Positions 1-11,665 of a stretch of DNA of 64,000 nucleotides are shown here, in pieces (within the stretch, counting starts at the first letter, position 1; each line of letters starts with the position of its first letter). The notes below the pieces were generated by a model that was not told the origin of the DNA, made no database searches, and worked only from the letters and a program-made list of their open reading frames with translations. Origin of the DNA: Channa striata (lineage: Eukaryota > Chordata > Actinopteri > Anabantiformes > Channidae); the NCBI GenBank assembly GCA_033026295.1, contig CM065179.1, forward strand, positions 23,181,275-23,245,274, given 5' to 3'. The translations under genes were made by a program, and so were the position numbers.

Positions 1-699
1 TCATGGTTCTGCCATGTCTCTCTTTTTTCACTCATAATCAGAAAAAAAAATCCTGCTGCACCATTACTGAGGGTCTATCCTGATGACATTATGTACATTT
101 TGTTGTCAACAGTCTCTTCCTTGCCATACAATTGTTAAAAACAGAAAACACAAGGAATGTCAAAAGAAAGTTGGGGGTCTGCCATCTTTTGTTGCTACTG
201 AGTGAAGCATTGTTGCTTGCATTGAGGTCTTTTGCAGCAGTATAAGTCTGTTCATTAGTTCTGTCCCCTCTGAGACTCTGAGCACGCAAATCTCAAAACA
301 TCACTGCTACTAATTGATAAATTCACTGCTCACTGGTGCTGGCAATGCATGGTTTACTTTGTTTGAACTAGTGGATAAAGAGATACATTCAGAAGAGAAC
401 TGCTTTGTGCATTACCTTTAAGGCAACTATCTAATGACTTTTATATTTTATGATGAATTTTGAAATAGTGAATTCGGTATAAGTATGATTTCCAATTAAT
501 TGATCATTGTGTGACCAATTCACTGCTTTCATCATCATGCATCACCATAGATTGCCCTTTTAAAGGACACACTTGCATTAAAGGTAAACTTACAGTAATG
601 TTTTGTTTTAGCAGAGAGTGACTTTCTCTGAAAATTGGGGGGGGGACTGTGGAGGAGTGAATCTGTTTGTCATTTTGCAGTATTGTCAATTGTTTTTAG
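1..699 (+). other. intron sequence, probably of BTBD8
   Basis: No exon with usable splice sites and a recognisable peptide is visible here. The segment ends in an acceptor-like pyrimidine run and AG at 698-699, just before the BTBD8-like last exon; a second possible acceptor AG lies at 679-680. A G-run sits at about 647-653. I read the segment as the last intron of the gene whose final exon follows. Confidence 0.5.
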
Positions 700-1199
700 G
701 GGACAATGGTTGTGACAGATTGGAACAAACCTGCAAACATGACCGCCGACCATCTAAAGCCCTCTCTCCCATTTACGAGACGGATGTGGGCGAAGCCTTT
801 GAGCGCTGCTTGGACAAGGACAAGAATATTAGGCTGCAGACAGAGGAAGAAAAGCAAAGAGAGGACGGTGACAAAAGCGACGAGTTTGCTGAGCGGGACT
901 GGAGCCTGCTTAGGCAGCTACTCTCAGACCACGAGTCAAATCTGGGCGTCATAAACCCTGTGCCTGAGGAGCTCAACCTGGCACAGTACCTTATCAAACA
1001 GACTCTGTCCCTGTCACGGGACTGCCTGGACACTCAGGCCTTCCTGTCCCCAGAGAAGGAGAACTTTAAACGCTGGGCGGAGCTCATCTCACCCATGGAA
1101 GACTCGTCCGCCAGCATCACTGTGACCAGCTTCTCCCCAGAAGATGCTGCATCTCCACAGGGGGAGTGGACCATCGTAGAACTGGAAACACATCACTGA
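700..1199 (+). CDS. BTBD8: BTBD8 (APache/KIAA1107) C-terminal exon, partial gene
   Basis: This is an open exon after an acceptor AG at 698-699, read in the frame that ends at TGA 1197-1199. It encodes about 165 residues of acidic, Ser/Pro-rich, largely disordered-looking sequence with no catalytic motif. The conserved-looking end is GEWTIVELETHH. The assignment rests on that end, which I recall as similar in vertebrate BTBD8/KIAA1107, and on synteny: in mammals BTBD8 lies directly upstream of C1orf146, as here. BTBD8/APache is known as an AP-2-interacting protein in clathrin-mediated synaptic vesicle recycling. The rest of the gene lies left of the window. The acceptor could instead be at 679-680, adding a few residues. 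The ORF continues further left, but only into intron-like sequence. The protein family is likely but not proven from sequence alone. Confidence 0.7.
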
Positions 1200-1551
1200 T
1201 TACACAGAGGAAATCCTCTCATATAGCTGATGCAGTCTGTTTAAAGTTTGAATGTCTTTACGTTAAATTTTTATTATAGTTTACAAGCTGCCCTTCTTTG
1301 TCTGGACTGCGTAGTCCGGTTTTTGCAGCAGTTGATTTGCATTCCTCACCATGCCCTCGGTGTACTGTTTCTTGACACAAATGGGCTGTTGTGCATGCTG
1401 ATACTTTGTATGTTTGACTGTTTAATCGATGTTGCTTTAAAAACTCTAGAAAAGAATAAGACAGAACTCCCTTCCATAATAAGGCTGACTCACGTTTCTT
1501 AAAGGAAAGATAATATTGGCCCTACTGGCTTGCATTTAGTGTCCTATTAAA

Positions 1552-1557
1552 AATAAA
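1552..1557 (+). terminator. poly(A) signal AATAAA for the BTBD8-like gene
   Basis: A canonical AATAAA lies about 350 nt after the stop at 1199 and about 390 nt before the SPO16 start codon, so it fits as the end of the upstream transcript. A T-rich stretch follows. Confidence 0.6.
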
Positions 1558-1949
1558 GATTTGTGTTTATGAAAAAAATGCATTTTTCATTCTTCTGTCA
1601 AAGGAGGTCTATTTGTTTGGAGAAATACAGCTACTTACTAATATTAGGTAAAGTTTTAGGTGTAGGTAAGTAGTAAATGAATGAAAAGACATTTCCTGGT
1701 AAAATAACAGTTGCTGTGAAAATCCGTGGCTAAATCAAGAACATATGACCTTTACATATATATACATTTATAGCCAGCCACAAACGGAATATCCCGTTAT
1801 GCCCCCCCACACACACACACAAAAAACCGCCACCTTGTGATTTTCTGACGATACTGACGCTCGTGCTGCGTCTCGTGAGAAGATGTCGCTCGGACAATAA
1901 ACTCACCTTCTGTCTTCGTCAATAGAATTTTTAATTTGATTTCCATAAG

Positions 1950-2993
1950 ATGACCGCGAACAAAGAAACGACACCGCAGTGGAAAACCACGATAATAGTC
2001 AGCACATCACTTCAGGTGAGTGAAAAGTCACAAAAACGTTAGTTAGTTGCTAACATTATTTCTATTAGCTAAAGCTAAGCTAAACAAGCTAAACCAACAG
2101 CACAAAGAAAAGCCAAAATTTGAAGATTTTAAGAAAACAAAAAACGTATTCATGTAACAATAATAGTAACATTTTGACCTTTTCTCTCAGAACAGTGACA
2201 CAAGCAGGATGCTGCATTCACAGCACCACCGAATCAGATTTTCAGAAAACGTGGAATCCGGAGCCTTCATCTTTCCTCTGTCGGGTAATCGTGTTGTATT
2301 TTCTCTTAAGTGTGGACACAGTCAATTATTTGTCAAACTATTAGATCCTTAACTGAACATTAGTAAGACAGGTTGTAAGGAGTCTGTAATACTTTTCTAG
2401 GTACCGCATTTCTGCTGGTAGACCCACAGGAGCTCCCAGAGGTTCTTGAGGGATCAGGACTTGTTGAGAGGATACAAACATTCATGCATGTTCACCGGCA
2501 CAGCTTTCTGCTGCTGTATGCCCCCTTTAACGGGAAGAAGGAAGTGGAAATCTTGACAAGGATTCAGCGCAGGTAGAGGAGAGGCTGGGTCATAGATGTT
2601 TTGTTGAAGCAACTGACACTAAAACAACTAGAACTTTTAGTGTTTTCAAAAAGCCATACATACATGTGAAAGTGAGTTCTTTTCTTTTCTCTTTCAGCTT
2701 CTTTGGCTGTAATCTCAGGATTCTGCCTGTACGGAACACTGCTGAGCTTGTCAAAGGAATGTTGACAATTGCCAAGGTAAAAAGAAGAGCAGTACATAAA
2801 AGTAATCTGATAATTCTGGATAACAAATTAGACATGCTGTTTTCTCGCCATGCTGTAAAGTGAGCAATGGCTTGCTTGTCTACAGGCCACCAGCAAGCCC
2901 CACGTAGACAGCATCCTTGACCGGATGTCTCTGGCTCGGGCTCACATCATTGAAAGCAGCTCTGTGTGGGAAATGCTAAGAGACATACTGTAA
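1950..2993 (+). CDS. SPO16: SPO16 meiotic protein (C1orf146 homologue), complete, 5 exons
   Basis: The coding exons are 1950-2015, 2191-2284, 2401-2572, 2698-2776 and 2886-2993. All introns are GT-AG and the phases join into one 172-residue protein, close to the mammalian length. Diagnostic matches to C1orf146/SPO16 are the start region WKTTIIVSTSL, then FPLSGTAFLL at the exon 2/3 junction, then GCNLRILPVRNT in exon 4, and ATSKPHVDSI in exon 5. SPO16 is known to pair with SHOC1 (ZIP2) as an XPF-ERCC1-like, nuclease-dead complex. That complex binds branched DNA and promotes crossovers and synapsis on meiotic chromosomes. The ATG at 1950 opens the conserved N-terminus. The gene lies between BTBD8 (same strand) and GLMN (convergent), as in mammals. 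Expression is presumably germline; no regulatory site was identified. Confidence 0.93.
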
Positions 2994-3134
2994 AGTTCGG
3001 CAGGTAGTCTAACTTGTTTTCCTAAAGTGCTATCTGGTAAATATGCAAAGGCAATTTTACCAGATGTGTTTCAACTGCATCAGCAGCACAGTTTGTTCTT
3101 GTTTTTACATTTCAGATGTTTTAAGCAAACAGTT

Positions 3135-3140
3135 AATAAA
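3135..3140 (+). terminator. SPO16: poly(A) signal AATAAA of SPO16
   Basis: The AATAAA lies 142 nt after the SPO16 stop and only 45 nt before the GLMN stop codon on the opposite strand, so the two 3' ends abut or overlap. Confidence 0.7.
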
Positions 3141-3184
3141 AAAAATATCTCTTTTATAAAGCGACACTTGGGCACACGTGGTCT

Positions 3185-6100
3185 TTAGTTTGGCATCTTC
3201 CGCTTTTCCTCTGTGATTTCTTCAATGCGAAATATGAGACTCTCCATCAGGTCAAATGTCACCAAAGCACTCTGCAACACCTGAGACAAATGACAACGGT
3301 CAGCTGATCGGTTTCTGATCCTACAGAGGCTAAAATAAAGTAGGCCAAGATAAAAAATAAATAAATACAAATACAAATGAAAGCTGCTATACCTGGTTCT
3401 GGACCTCTGGAGACATATTAGGTACTTTTTGTTTCTCTGATGTGCTTTTGACCAATGTGGTAGATCTAGTAGCAATTCTGGCTTCTGGGGGTTGACAATC
3501 AGTAGTTTGCACCATTTGGCCACATCAATTAGACTTTTGTGCAAGGTTATTTCATCATATTTTGTTAAGCACACTTACCTTTTGCTTTTAGTTTTTGATC
3601 CTCCTTAAGTGCCTTAAGTTCAGCAGAATAATATGCTCTTGACATGCTGATGCACACACGCAGTATTTGTAGGTAATCGTCTTTCATCTTACACATCTTT
3701 TCCCACATACCTGTCTAAAGATAGGAAGTGTAGATCATCGCTTTTCGTAAATAACCAACCTGCCGGGTGGAAGAGTAGTCAAAGGCTTGAATTAGAGTGA
3801 CATAGATTGCTCCTCACTTCTTTTTCTCTGACAAGGAGATAGCGTAGAAGATTCAGACTTTCCATTATCCTGGATATACAAAGACAGAGCAAAGCTTAGC
3901 ATCTCAGTCTGTGTAAAGTGTTAAAGTTCTCACATTTCAGCCCTTTGTCTTTTAATTTCTGCATGAAAGCTGACCATCGAGACTGAGTTGCAAAAAAGTA
4001 CTTAGTAGCCAATGAAATGCAGACAAACGAGATATGTACACAGATCAGGCATAACATTATGACCACCTGTGCGGTTTATTGTAATGCAATACAGTGGCTC
4101 TGACATGAGTTCTACTTTTACAATGTTATAATTTCTCAGTTTGTAGGTTGAAGCTGTCAGAAAGGTGATCATTTCACTCTATGTTTATTATTGAGGTCAA
4201 AGCGGGTAGTGGAATCATAATGGAGTGCATTGTAAGAAGTCACGGTTCTAATGTTTTGGCCACCTTATTCACATTAAATACTTTAAATAGGGTGGTCAAA
4301 ACTTTAGAACCAACTCTTCTTATAATTCAACTTAAACACTGCTTTGGATTAAATTGTGCGGGGGGGTCACAATGTTGTGCCTGATTGATGTATATACTCT
4401 ACAGTAGAACTTGAATTCCTTTTCTGTATGTGGTTTGACAAAAGAACTTATGTGTAGCATTGGATAATCATATGACAACCAATGTGCAGACTTTGTGTTC
4501 AGATAGTGACCCTGTCATTAGGAATCTTTTCCGCCCTGCAATGGTGTCATTTGGTTTACCAATTGTATATTATGTGTAGTTAATGCATTCTGCCTAGCGT
4601 AGACTCCAAAATAACACATGAGCCGGCCTTTGAGAAGTAAACATGGCTAGTATGTTTATTAATGCCCTGTAAATGGTACTTACCTATCCATACTGCTCAG
4701 CAAATCTGTCTCCACACCATGGGGCAAGCATAACACCAATTCTAGCAATGAGAGAAACTCCACGCCCACGAACCATTTGTTGGTGTTCCCCATCTAAAGG
4801 GAATTACCACAGTTTAAAATCTCTCCACTAAAATCATCAGTGCAGAACAGTTCTCTAAGGCATTAGGTCTGAGGTTAAATACAAATGGAAGCTTTTCAAA
4901 ACGTTACATTTACTTTAGTAAGGCCACACCCATCATCTTTCCTCTCACCTTCATAGAAAATTCTATTTGATTCTTGATATTTTTCACAATGTAACTTTCT
5001 ACTCCTGCGTGGTTGCTGGTTTTTAACATGCACCTGTAGAAGAAAATTATGAAATGCAGTGAGCTGGTCAGTATAATATGAGATATAGTAAAAAGAAGAA
5101 ATTATATGTCATGCTAGATCTAAAAACACAAAGAAAATGCAACTAATAAAACTATTTTTAAATAACTTTTTAAATTGCTGATCTCTCAAAGTCATCTTGC
5201 ATTCACCACACCCATGAGCAGTATATGACCAGCAGAAATGCATAATGTGACATGGTATGGGTCTATTTTCTACTGAGTCAAATCATTTTTTAAATTTTTT
5301 TAAGCAAATTAACTGGTTTACAATACACAGAATCATTTTTGGCATATCATATTTTTTTAAATTAAATTATTTGTTGCTTAGAATTCTTACCTGAAAAACT
5401 TGTGCTTTGCTTCAACGTCTAATTTATTGATAGTGAGCTGAAAAACAAGTAGTCCTGATTGTCTCTGCGAAAGAAGTGATCACACACATAAAGAAAAGAT
5501 CGTTTGTGTTCCATAGTATCACAGATGTAGAATAAATTCCTCTCATCGTGGATGTTTGTACACTCACTAAATGTTGCATTGGGCAGTCCGTGAGTACTTG
5601 TCGTAGGTTCTGTGATTAGGAGGCATATAGTGAGTAATTTCAGTTTTTTGTGATAACTGTGCGTCATTAGTTCATGCGGAAAGAATTCACAATTGTTTAT
5701 AATGGTGATGGCATTGATTTTTGAAAATCAGCAGTTGGGTGGAAAATAATGCAGCTGTGAACTGGATATCCTGAATTTGTTTCAGAAAGAATGTAGGGAT
5801 ATACAACTAACACAACTAACTGTACCTTTGACCTTCTAAAAAGAGGGGTTAGCTATGGCATCCAACAGACCCCCTTGGAGCTGAACTGTGGAGTTTGCAA
5901 CTACAATACGTGGTTCAGACACATTTCTGAAGGTTTAAGTCTACTGACTGTAATTTTAACGATTGATTTGTAGTGATGAAAAACCGTGGTCGAATGCTGC
6001 TGTTACCTGTTGTACACTATAAAAGCTCTTCAGTTCCAGTAGACCCAGTGTAAGGCTGTTGTCCAGCACACCCTCCAAGCTTTTTTTATACAGTGCCTGA

Positions 6101-9100
6101 TTGGTGATTAATAATTATTATGAAAGAAGAAAACAATATCTTTCTTGTTTATGATATGCTGAATATCGACGTGCCCTTACCAGTCCTTTGATCAAGTGTG
6201 TTTCCTTTTTGCTGTCAAAGAAACAAGATGAAGGAGATCAAGATTTTTGAGATAGCAAACATATTGACAGCACTTTGTTTTGTATAGACTGCATACCTAC
6301 TGAGTAGATGATTGATGTATTTCATATTGCGCTGAAGAACAAATACAGGACTGAAACATTGAAAAAAGAATGTACATTGTAAGCAGTAGAGTATAGTAAA
6401 AATCTTAGCACTAAAGCTCAGAAAAATAAACATCATCAGTATGAGTACTTATTGGCTTCTCATCTTACTTGAAAACTGCAGGAAAGCTTTCGATGGTGAT
6501 GAGCTGGACAAATAGGAGATAAGCCAGACACGCTCTTGATTCCTCAAACTGATAGTCGTTCATGTGGGGGTTTTTTTTCTGTGAGCTGAAGAACAAGAGC
6601 TCCGAGAGGGGCTGTTGGATTGAAGGCAGAATAACCTGTAGCATTGGATAGTGACACAGATATGTTAAAAAATAATACACTTTATTACGCCTTGTATATA
6701 GTCAGACAGGGGAGGGGTAAAGACCTTACTCTTACCATTATCTCTGTTGCAAACAGCAAAAGTGATGATTTTTCGTGTCGGTTTAGTTCAGCTTCTAGCA
6801 GAGGCTCTCTCAAGCTCCTCATGCAGCTAAAAGGAAAACTGATCATCACCAGACCTTCAGAAGCCATTTGTCATTACCAGCAGTGTTTATATTTTAAGAT
6901 TACTGTATTATTGTCATTATGAAGTGTATAGAGACAAAAGCGTACAACTTAAACAGCTCAGTTTTTAGTTCCTCGTCCTTGGCAGTGGTAACACAGTTTC
7001 CATCTTTCCACTCCACCTCGTCCACGAAAGACCTTGTGAATCCAACCAAAGCAGTGCAGCAGCGAGACAGACCATACTGATCAGCATCCACCTGCTGCTG
7101 GGTGTAAGGCACAGGCAGCCGGGACAACTGGTTCTGCAGGGCAGACAGAGCCAAGCCCAGACAGGCTGCCTTTCTGTCATCCAGCCTATGCAACACTTTT
7201 CAAGACACAAGCTTGTTGTTAATATTAGCGGACAGCAGGGGGAACCAAATAGCTTTTTATTGTTTTGCGGTTTTTAAAATCTTTTGTTTTTTAATTTAAC
7301 TGCATGCTTAAGGTCAGCTGAACAGGCGAATGCATATACACTCATTAGCCACACCATTAATACTGCCTGCTGGTTTTCATGTCAGCAAGGGCACTGATAA
7401 GTCAGCAGCTACGTAGCAAGCTGTGATGCTCATTGTGGTTTGACACCTGTTGATCACAGCCACTATGAAATGGTTCCCATGATGACCCCCTCTTTACCAC
7501 AAAAATAACACAACCAGGTGCTTCAAATGTTGTGAATTTTTGTTGTATGCTAAGGGTGACACCTCTGCAATTGACACTTGATAAAAATTTTCACACTGTA
7601 AAAATATATATAATATTTGCACTAGGAATATCTTGAGCAAGTTTATAGGTATTACATAATGCATAAGTTGCCAAAATCTGTCATAATACAAGGAATGTGT
7701 CTCAGTGAGTTGATGCAAAAGCTAGTAATAATATACGTAGAGACTTTATATGTAATGCATAATATGTGATGAACCTATAGTGCATTAAAGTTAATAACAA
7801 AAAGAGCCGTGTTACCTGTTTGGAGATGTGGAATTACAGCTGTTATGGTCTCAGAAATGGCACCGGGATGAATGTCCTCCACTAGTGCCAACAAGCTCTG
7901 CAGGAGTTTTTCTGGCCTGCAGGTCTACACAGCAAAGCATACCTTTAAACTGATGTGGAGGAAGCAGGTCTGATTATAGAGAGATAAAAGCGTTGGCACC
8001 TACCCCGGTCAGATGTTTAAGTGCCGCCTGGCAGTGTTCAAAACTCTTTTCTTTCTTAACTACTTCATTTAGAAGAGGTTCCATGAGAACAAAACCCACA
8101 AACTTCACACCCGTGTGCAAAAGAAAAACACATTTTAAACAATCAGTAAGCGTGAGACTGAGCACAGCCTTCCTTTTCATTTGCATGTGTTGCTACCTAA
8201 ACAGGTGCATGCAACAACAACTGCAGTTTCACACTCGCTTTGCATCCACACAGGCCAACTGCGGCTTGAAGTGCGATCTAACAGACCAAAAATAAAAAGG
8301 TATGATTGTGGGTGACAGGAGAGCATGTTTAGATATTTTCAAGAGGGTAGAGCTGCAAAACCTTTCAAAGTCATAGATCTGAATGAGTGTGATTTATAGA
8401 TCCTGGCAAAAGGCACATACAGTAGAATTGTTTTCGCAGTTACTTTGAGGCAAGTGTATGAAGGTTTGGGTGTAGATGCTGTACCGAAACACGAAAGTTC
8501 AATTCTACTTTAAACATTTTCCCTAAAGAGAAATATGAAATTTGATACTAGTTTGATATAATACATGTACATATGTAAGCATAAAGAATGATTACCTAAA
8601 ATTTAAGATCTGTTTAAACCAACTTAAATAAAATCAGACATATTGCACTATTGCTAATGAAAGCGCTATTCATATAGATGTTTTTGCAAAAGATTTATGC
8701 ATGTATAGATAAATTGGTGTACACAAACTTACAGAAAGACTTAATTACAGTGATTTAAAATTGCTTTCTATTTATTAGAGCATTCTCCACTTTAAAATGG
8801 TCTTGTATATTATTTATTGTATATTGCATAATGTGAATAACTGTAGTGTTAATAGTGGATGTTTTTCCAATGACACCTGACATATCCTTTGTGTAAGTTA
8901 CCTAAGTGTTGACAACTAGCAATTTGAACCATTTTGAGTTATTTTGTCTTCACAAAGAGAAGGCACTAGTAGATGACACGTGGTTCTAAAAGTACATTCC
9001 ACAAAACTGCATGAAGTGTGAAGAGATGGGACAACCGAGGGCACTTAGAGGAGTGTAGCATTAAAGGAGGTTATCAGCGGAGCGTGAAATCGGAGGAAAT

Positions 9101-9885
9101 ATCTGCGTGTTTCCTCCCTGCGCCTCCAGGTCAGGAGGCCGACAGGCAGAGAGTAGCGACTGCATGGTAATGTTTAGCATGCTTCGACAACAGGAAGGGG
9201 ACTGCTGCTTTTCGCTTCAGTAGATACATGGCTGTTGTGTTGCCCAGGCTACATTGTGACTGCGCATGTTTTTAATTTCTTAGGACAGATTAACACTCTC
9301 GGTCTAAGGGCGACTAGTGATGTAGTCAGTTGGGTTGGTGGTAAAGGAGAAGTACCTGGTTTTTCTCATCCTGAATGAATTTTAGTAACTGTTCACTGTT
9401 GCCCTCGGTGAGACAGGCAGATGCAAAATTCTTGACCTGCTGGAAGTCGTCTGGCGTCAGATCTTCCTCTGGAGTCTCTTGCTAAATTCAGAAAGGAGGA
9501 CCTTCAAATGCTTTACTTTATTATTTTGTTTACCTTGTCTGTGTTGAAGAGAAATTAAAATAGTTTCCCCCTTTTCAACTTTGACAAGTTTTATTCAATC
9601 ACATATTTTTTGTCTACAATCCCAAAATATTCACTTAACATAAATTTTGAACACGACACAAACATACTAATAATTATTAATGTAAATGTGGGGGTAAATG
9701 AAACATCACATTTCTTCATATTAAAAACAATGGAATTAAACATGTTCCCACAAAATCATTATGAAAAGTGTGATTGTAAATGTTGTTGCCTCTGCCACAG
9801 ATTACAAATTGTATTGTACAGTGATAAAATATTAGTGACTTACCCATCTCTGGATTATGTCATTCACTAGATTTTCATTCATCAT
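3185..9885 (-). CDS. GLMN: Glomulin, RBX1-binding inhibitor of cullin-RING ligases, 18 exons found
   Basis: The exons, first to last, are 9844-9885, 9356-9481, 8004-8102, 7816-7924, 6946-7195, 6736-6826, 6469-6635, 6297-6350, 6181-6211, 6007-6096, 5568-5609, 5391-5464, 4949-5033, 4684-4793, 3818-3869, 3579-3714, 3393-3484 and 3185-3280. The phases join into 581 residues; human glomulin has 594. Matches to glomulin include LGLALSALQNQLSRLPVPYT in the 250-nt exon, CLAYLLFVQ in the 6469-6635 exon, NIKNQIEFSMK in the 4949-5033 exon, and the C-terminal SALVTFDLMESL. Glomulin is a helical-repeat protein whose C-terminal half binds the RBX1 RING and blocks E2 recruitment; human loss causes glomuvenous malformations. 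The start is MM at 9883-9885, before NENLVNDIIQRW. Compared with human, nine residues are missing between exons 2 and 3, so a small exon or another acceptor may be missed. The stop is 191 nt from the SPO16 stop. Confidence 0.93.
4041..4388. mobile_element. MITE-like non-autonomous DNA transposon copy 1 (GLMN intron)
   Basis: The element begins CAGATCAGGCATAACATTAT and ends in a near inverted copy (GTCACAATGTTGTGCCTGAT), giving imperfect terminal inverted repeats of about 27 nt. It has no coding capacity. A diverged second copy lies at 58575-58856 in the same orientation, sharing the internal motifs TTATTATTGAGGTCAAAG and CTAATGTTTTGGCCACCT. It sits in the GLMN intron between exons 3818-3869 and 4684-4793. 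The superfamily is not determined, because target-site duplications are not clear. Confidence 0.7.
8103..9355 (-). other. GLMN: GLMN intron 2, with a possible missed short exon
   Basis: This 1.25-kb intron separates the exon ending DEKNQ from the one starting FVGFVL. Human glomulin has nine extra residues at this point. The 27 nt immediately upstream of the annotated acceptor read in frame as VFLLHTGVK, which aligns without a gap, but no AG precedes them. A GC-richer patch lies at about 9060-9250. No other feature was seen. Confidence 0.4.
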
Positions 9886-10809
9886 TTGTGTTTTCTCAGC
9901 CCTCCCAGGCAATCCTATTATAAATACACGTTTTTTGTCAATACGCCACAATAGACCCTGTGGCAGCTTTAAGAACCAATGTTAGCACCACTATCAAAGT
10001 GACTAAATGTGAAGCTCTGCTGACGTCCCAAGGGAGAGAGAGTCTGTAAGAAACCTGAACATAAACCTCTTATCTCCCTTTGTGCTTGACGGTAATAGGA
10101 TTAAACCAAAGCACTTCTGTGTGATCACAGAAAATTTAGAACTGTCTGGAAGGATCCAGTCATAATACCGCACCCTCTCCTGTAGAACTAATAGTGCACA
10201 AGTCACGTTTTATAAAGACCCTAAATATATTGTTCTAGGAATCAGTCTATAAATAGTGTTGTAATCTAGCTTCATATGTCACGCCAATCTACCATCAACT
10301 GACACTACCACTTGCTAATGCTTGCTTAAGTTCCTGTACCGTAGGTGCGGATATACTACTAAGCACAGCCTAAAATAGCAATTAATATAAATTTTTATCA
10401 TGCACTAAGTTCTGTAATGTTGGCAACAAATTGGCCAGGACTGCTTTGAAGGAACCTTTACTGCATTACTCTGAGCTCAGCTTAATGGGAATCTGATGTT
10501 TCAGGAACATTGCAAGAGCATTTCTTTTTCTTAAATTCATCACAGAGTTCTGAGGCAGTTTAGATCCTGGTGTTTAAAGGTCAAGGTCACTGTGACCTCA
10601 TGTCTGTACCATTGTCTTCAGTGCCTGGAGGGATTTCAGTGCATCTGCCACAGACGTCCACTTGCACTCACAGATAAACTGATAATAATATAACATGCAT
10701 GTGAAAGGCATCTTGATTGGTTGGAGGAAAAAAGTGCAAGGCTGTAATTGTAGGTGATAATCTTTTACACCTTTATTGTCTTCAAATAAAAAACATCCAC
10801 TACGTTCAT
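9886..10809. other. GLMN upstream region
   Basis: This lies upstream of the glomulin start codon on the minus strand and should contain its 5' UTR and promoter. No TATA box, CpG cluster or coding exon was recognised. The sequence is AT-rich and otherwise featureless. Confidence 0.4.
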
Positions 10810-11071
10810 GGGTGACTGTGGCTCAGTTGGTAGCGCGGTCGTCCACCATCCCACAGTTGTTTCTTCGATCCCTGGCTCCGCTGGTCACATGTCAAAGTGT
10901 CCTTGAGCAAGACACTGAACCTCGCCTAGTTGCTCCCGGTGAGCGTCGGCCAGCTTCATAGCAGCATAACCAGTGTATGAATGTGTGTGTGAATGGGTAG
11001 ATAAGAAGCAGTGTAAAGCACTTTGAGTACCAACAGGTAGAAAAGCGTTATGTAAGTGCAGACCATTTACC
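10810..11071 (+). mobile_element. tRNA-derived SINE-like element
   Basis: The head resembles a tRNA: a pol III A box (TGGCTCAGTTGG, 10819-10830) is followed about 33 nt later by a B box-like CTTCGATCCC (10863-10872). After it come TGTCCTTGAGCAAGACACTGAA and a tail of the type AGCACTTTGAGTACCA...AAAAGCG, which is widespread in teleost genomes. No intact tRNA cloverleaf is present, so this is a repeat and not a tRNA gene. The family name was not assigned. Confidence 0.7.
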
Positions 11072-11165
11072 GTTCAGTATGTGCTTTCCTGGCAGCCCCC
11101 TTTTTGTTTTGATGGAGAGGGGTTTCCCCTTCTGTCTCTTCTTCAGCTGGTACATGTACAGTTGA

Positions 11166-11665
11166 GGTAAAACCTAGTGATTGACGTCTTTAGTCTTTAG
11201 TTGAGTATGTTTTGGATCGCTGTCTTTCAGTACTGCATTTCTCAGTAAATTGACAAAATGTTTCTCTACGTGAGCTTTTTCTGCTGTGACCATCGTAAGA
11301 CCATCATCAATAAAGATTATTGAGCCTGTTCCAGAAGCAGCCATACATGCCCAAGACATGACACTACCTTCATAGAGCTTCAGTTATGAACTTGGATGAA
11401 TGAGCAGATCTTTCACCTTCCACACTTTGGCCTTTCGTGATTTTAGTATCGGTTAATCTTGGTCTCAGTAGTCCAAAAATCTCTCTTTCAGAACATTTGT
11501 GGCTCATCGCTGTACTTTTTTGCATTTTCTTAACTGGATTTTTGATTCTCAGTGCTGATCAGGTGTTTACATATTTTGGCCTGGCCTGTGTTTTTCTTCA
11601 CAGGACATTTGCTTCAAATGGCGGATTGTGTTTTTCAGACACTAGTGTCTGAGGTACAGCTGCTT
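11166..11665 (-). pseudogene. Tc1/mariner-like transposase remnant
   Basis: Reading the minus strand gives WACMAASGTGSIIFIDDG followed further on by SDPKHT. These are characteristic segments of the DDE catalytic region of fish Tc1/mariner transposases; DPKHT surrounds the second catalytic Asp. The frame is broken by stops and shifts, the N-terminal DNA-binding part is missing, and no terminal inverted repeats were found. It is an inactive fragment in the GLMN-GFI1 intergenic region. Confidence 0.75.

Noticed and set aside
618..699. N-terminal extension of the BTBD8-like ORF beginning at a GTG
   Set aside because: It runs through an acceptor site and pyrimidine tract into intron-like sequence and has no ATG.
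10810..10885. Possible tRNA gene
   Set aside because: Only the A and B boxes are tRNA-like; no cloverleaf with paired arms, and the flanks match a common teleost repeat.
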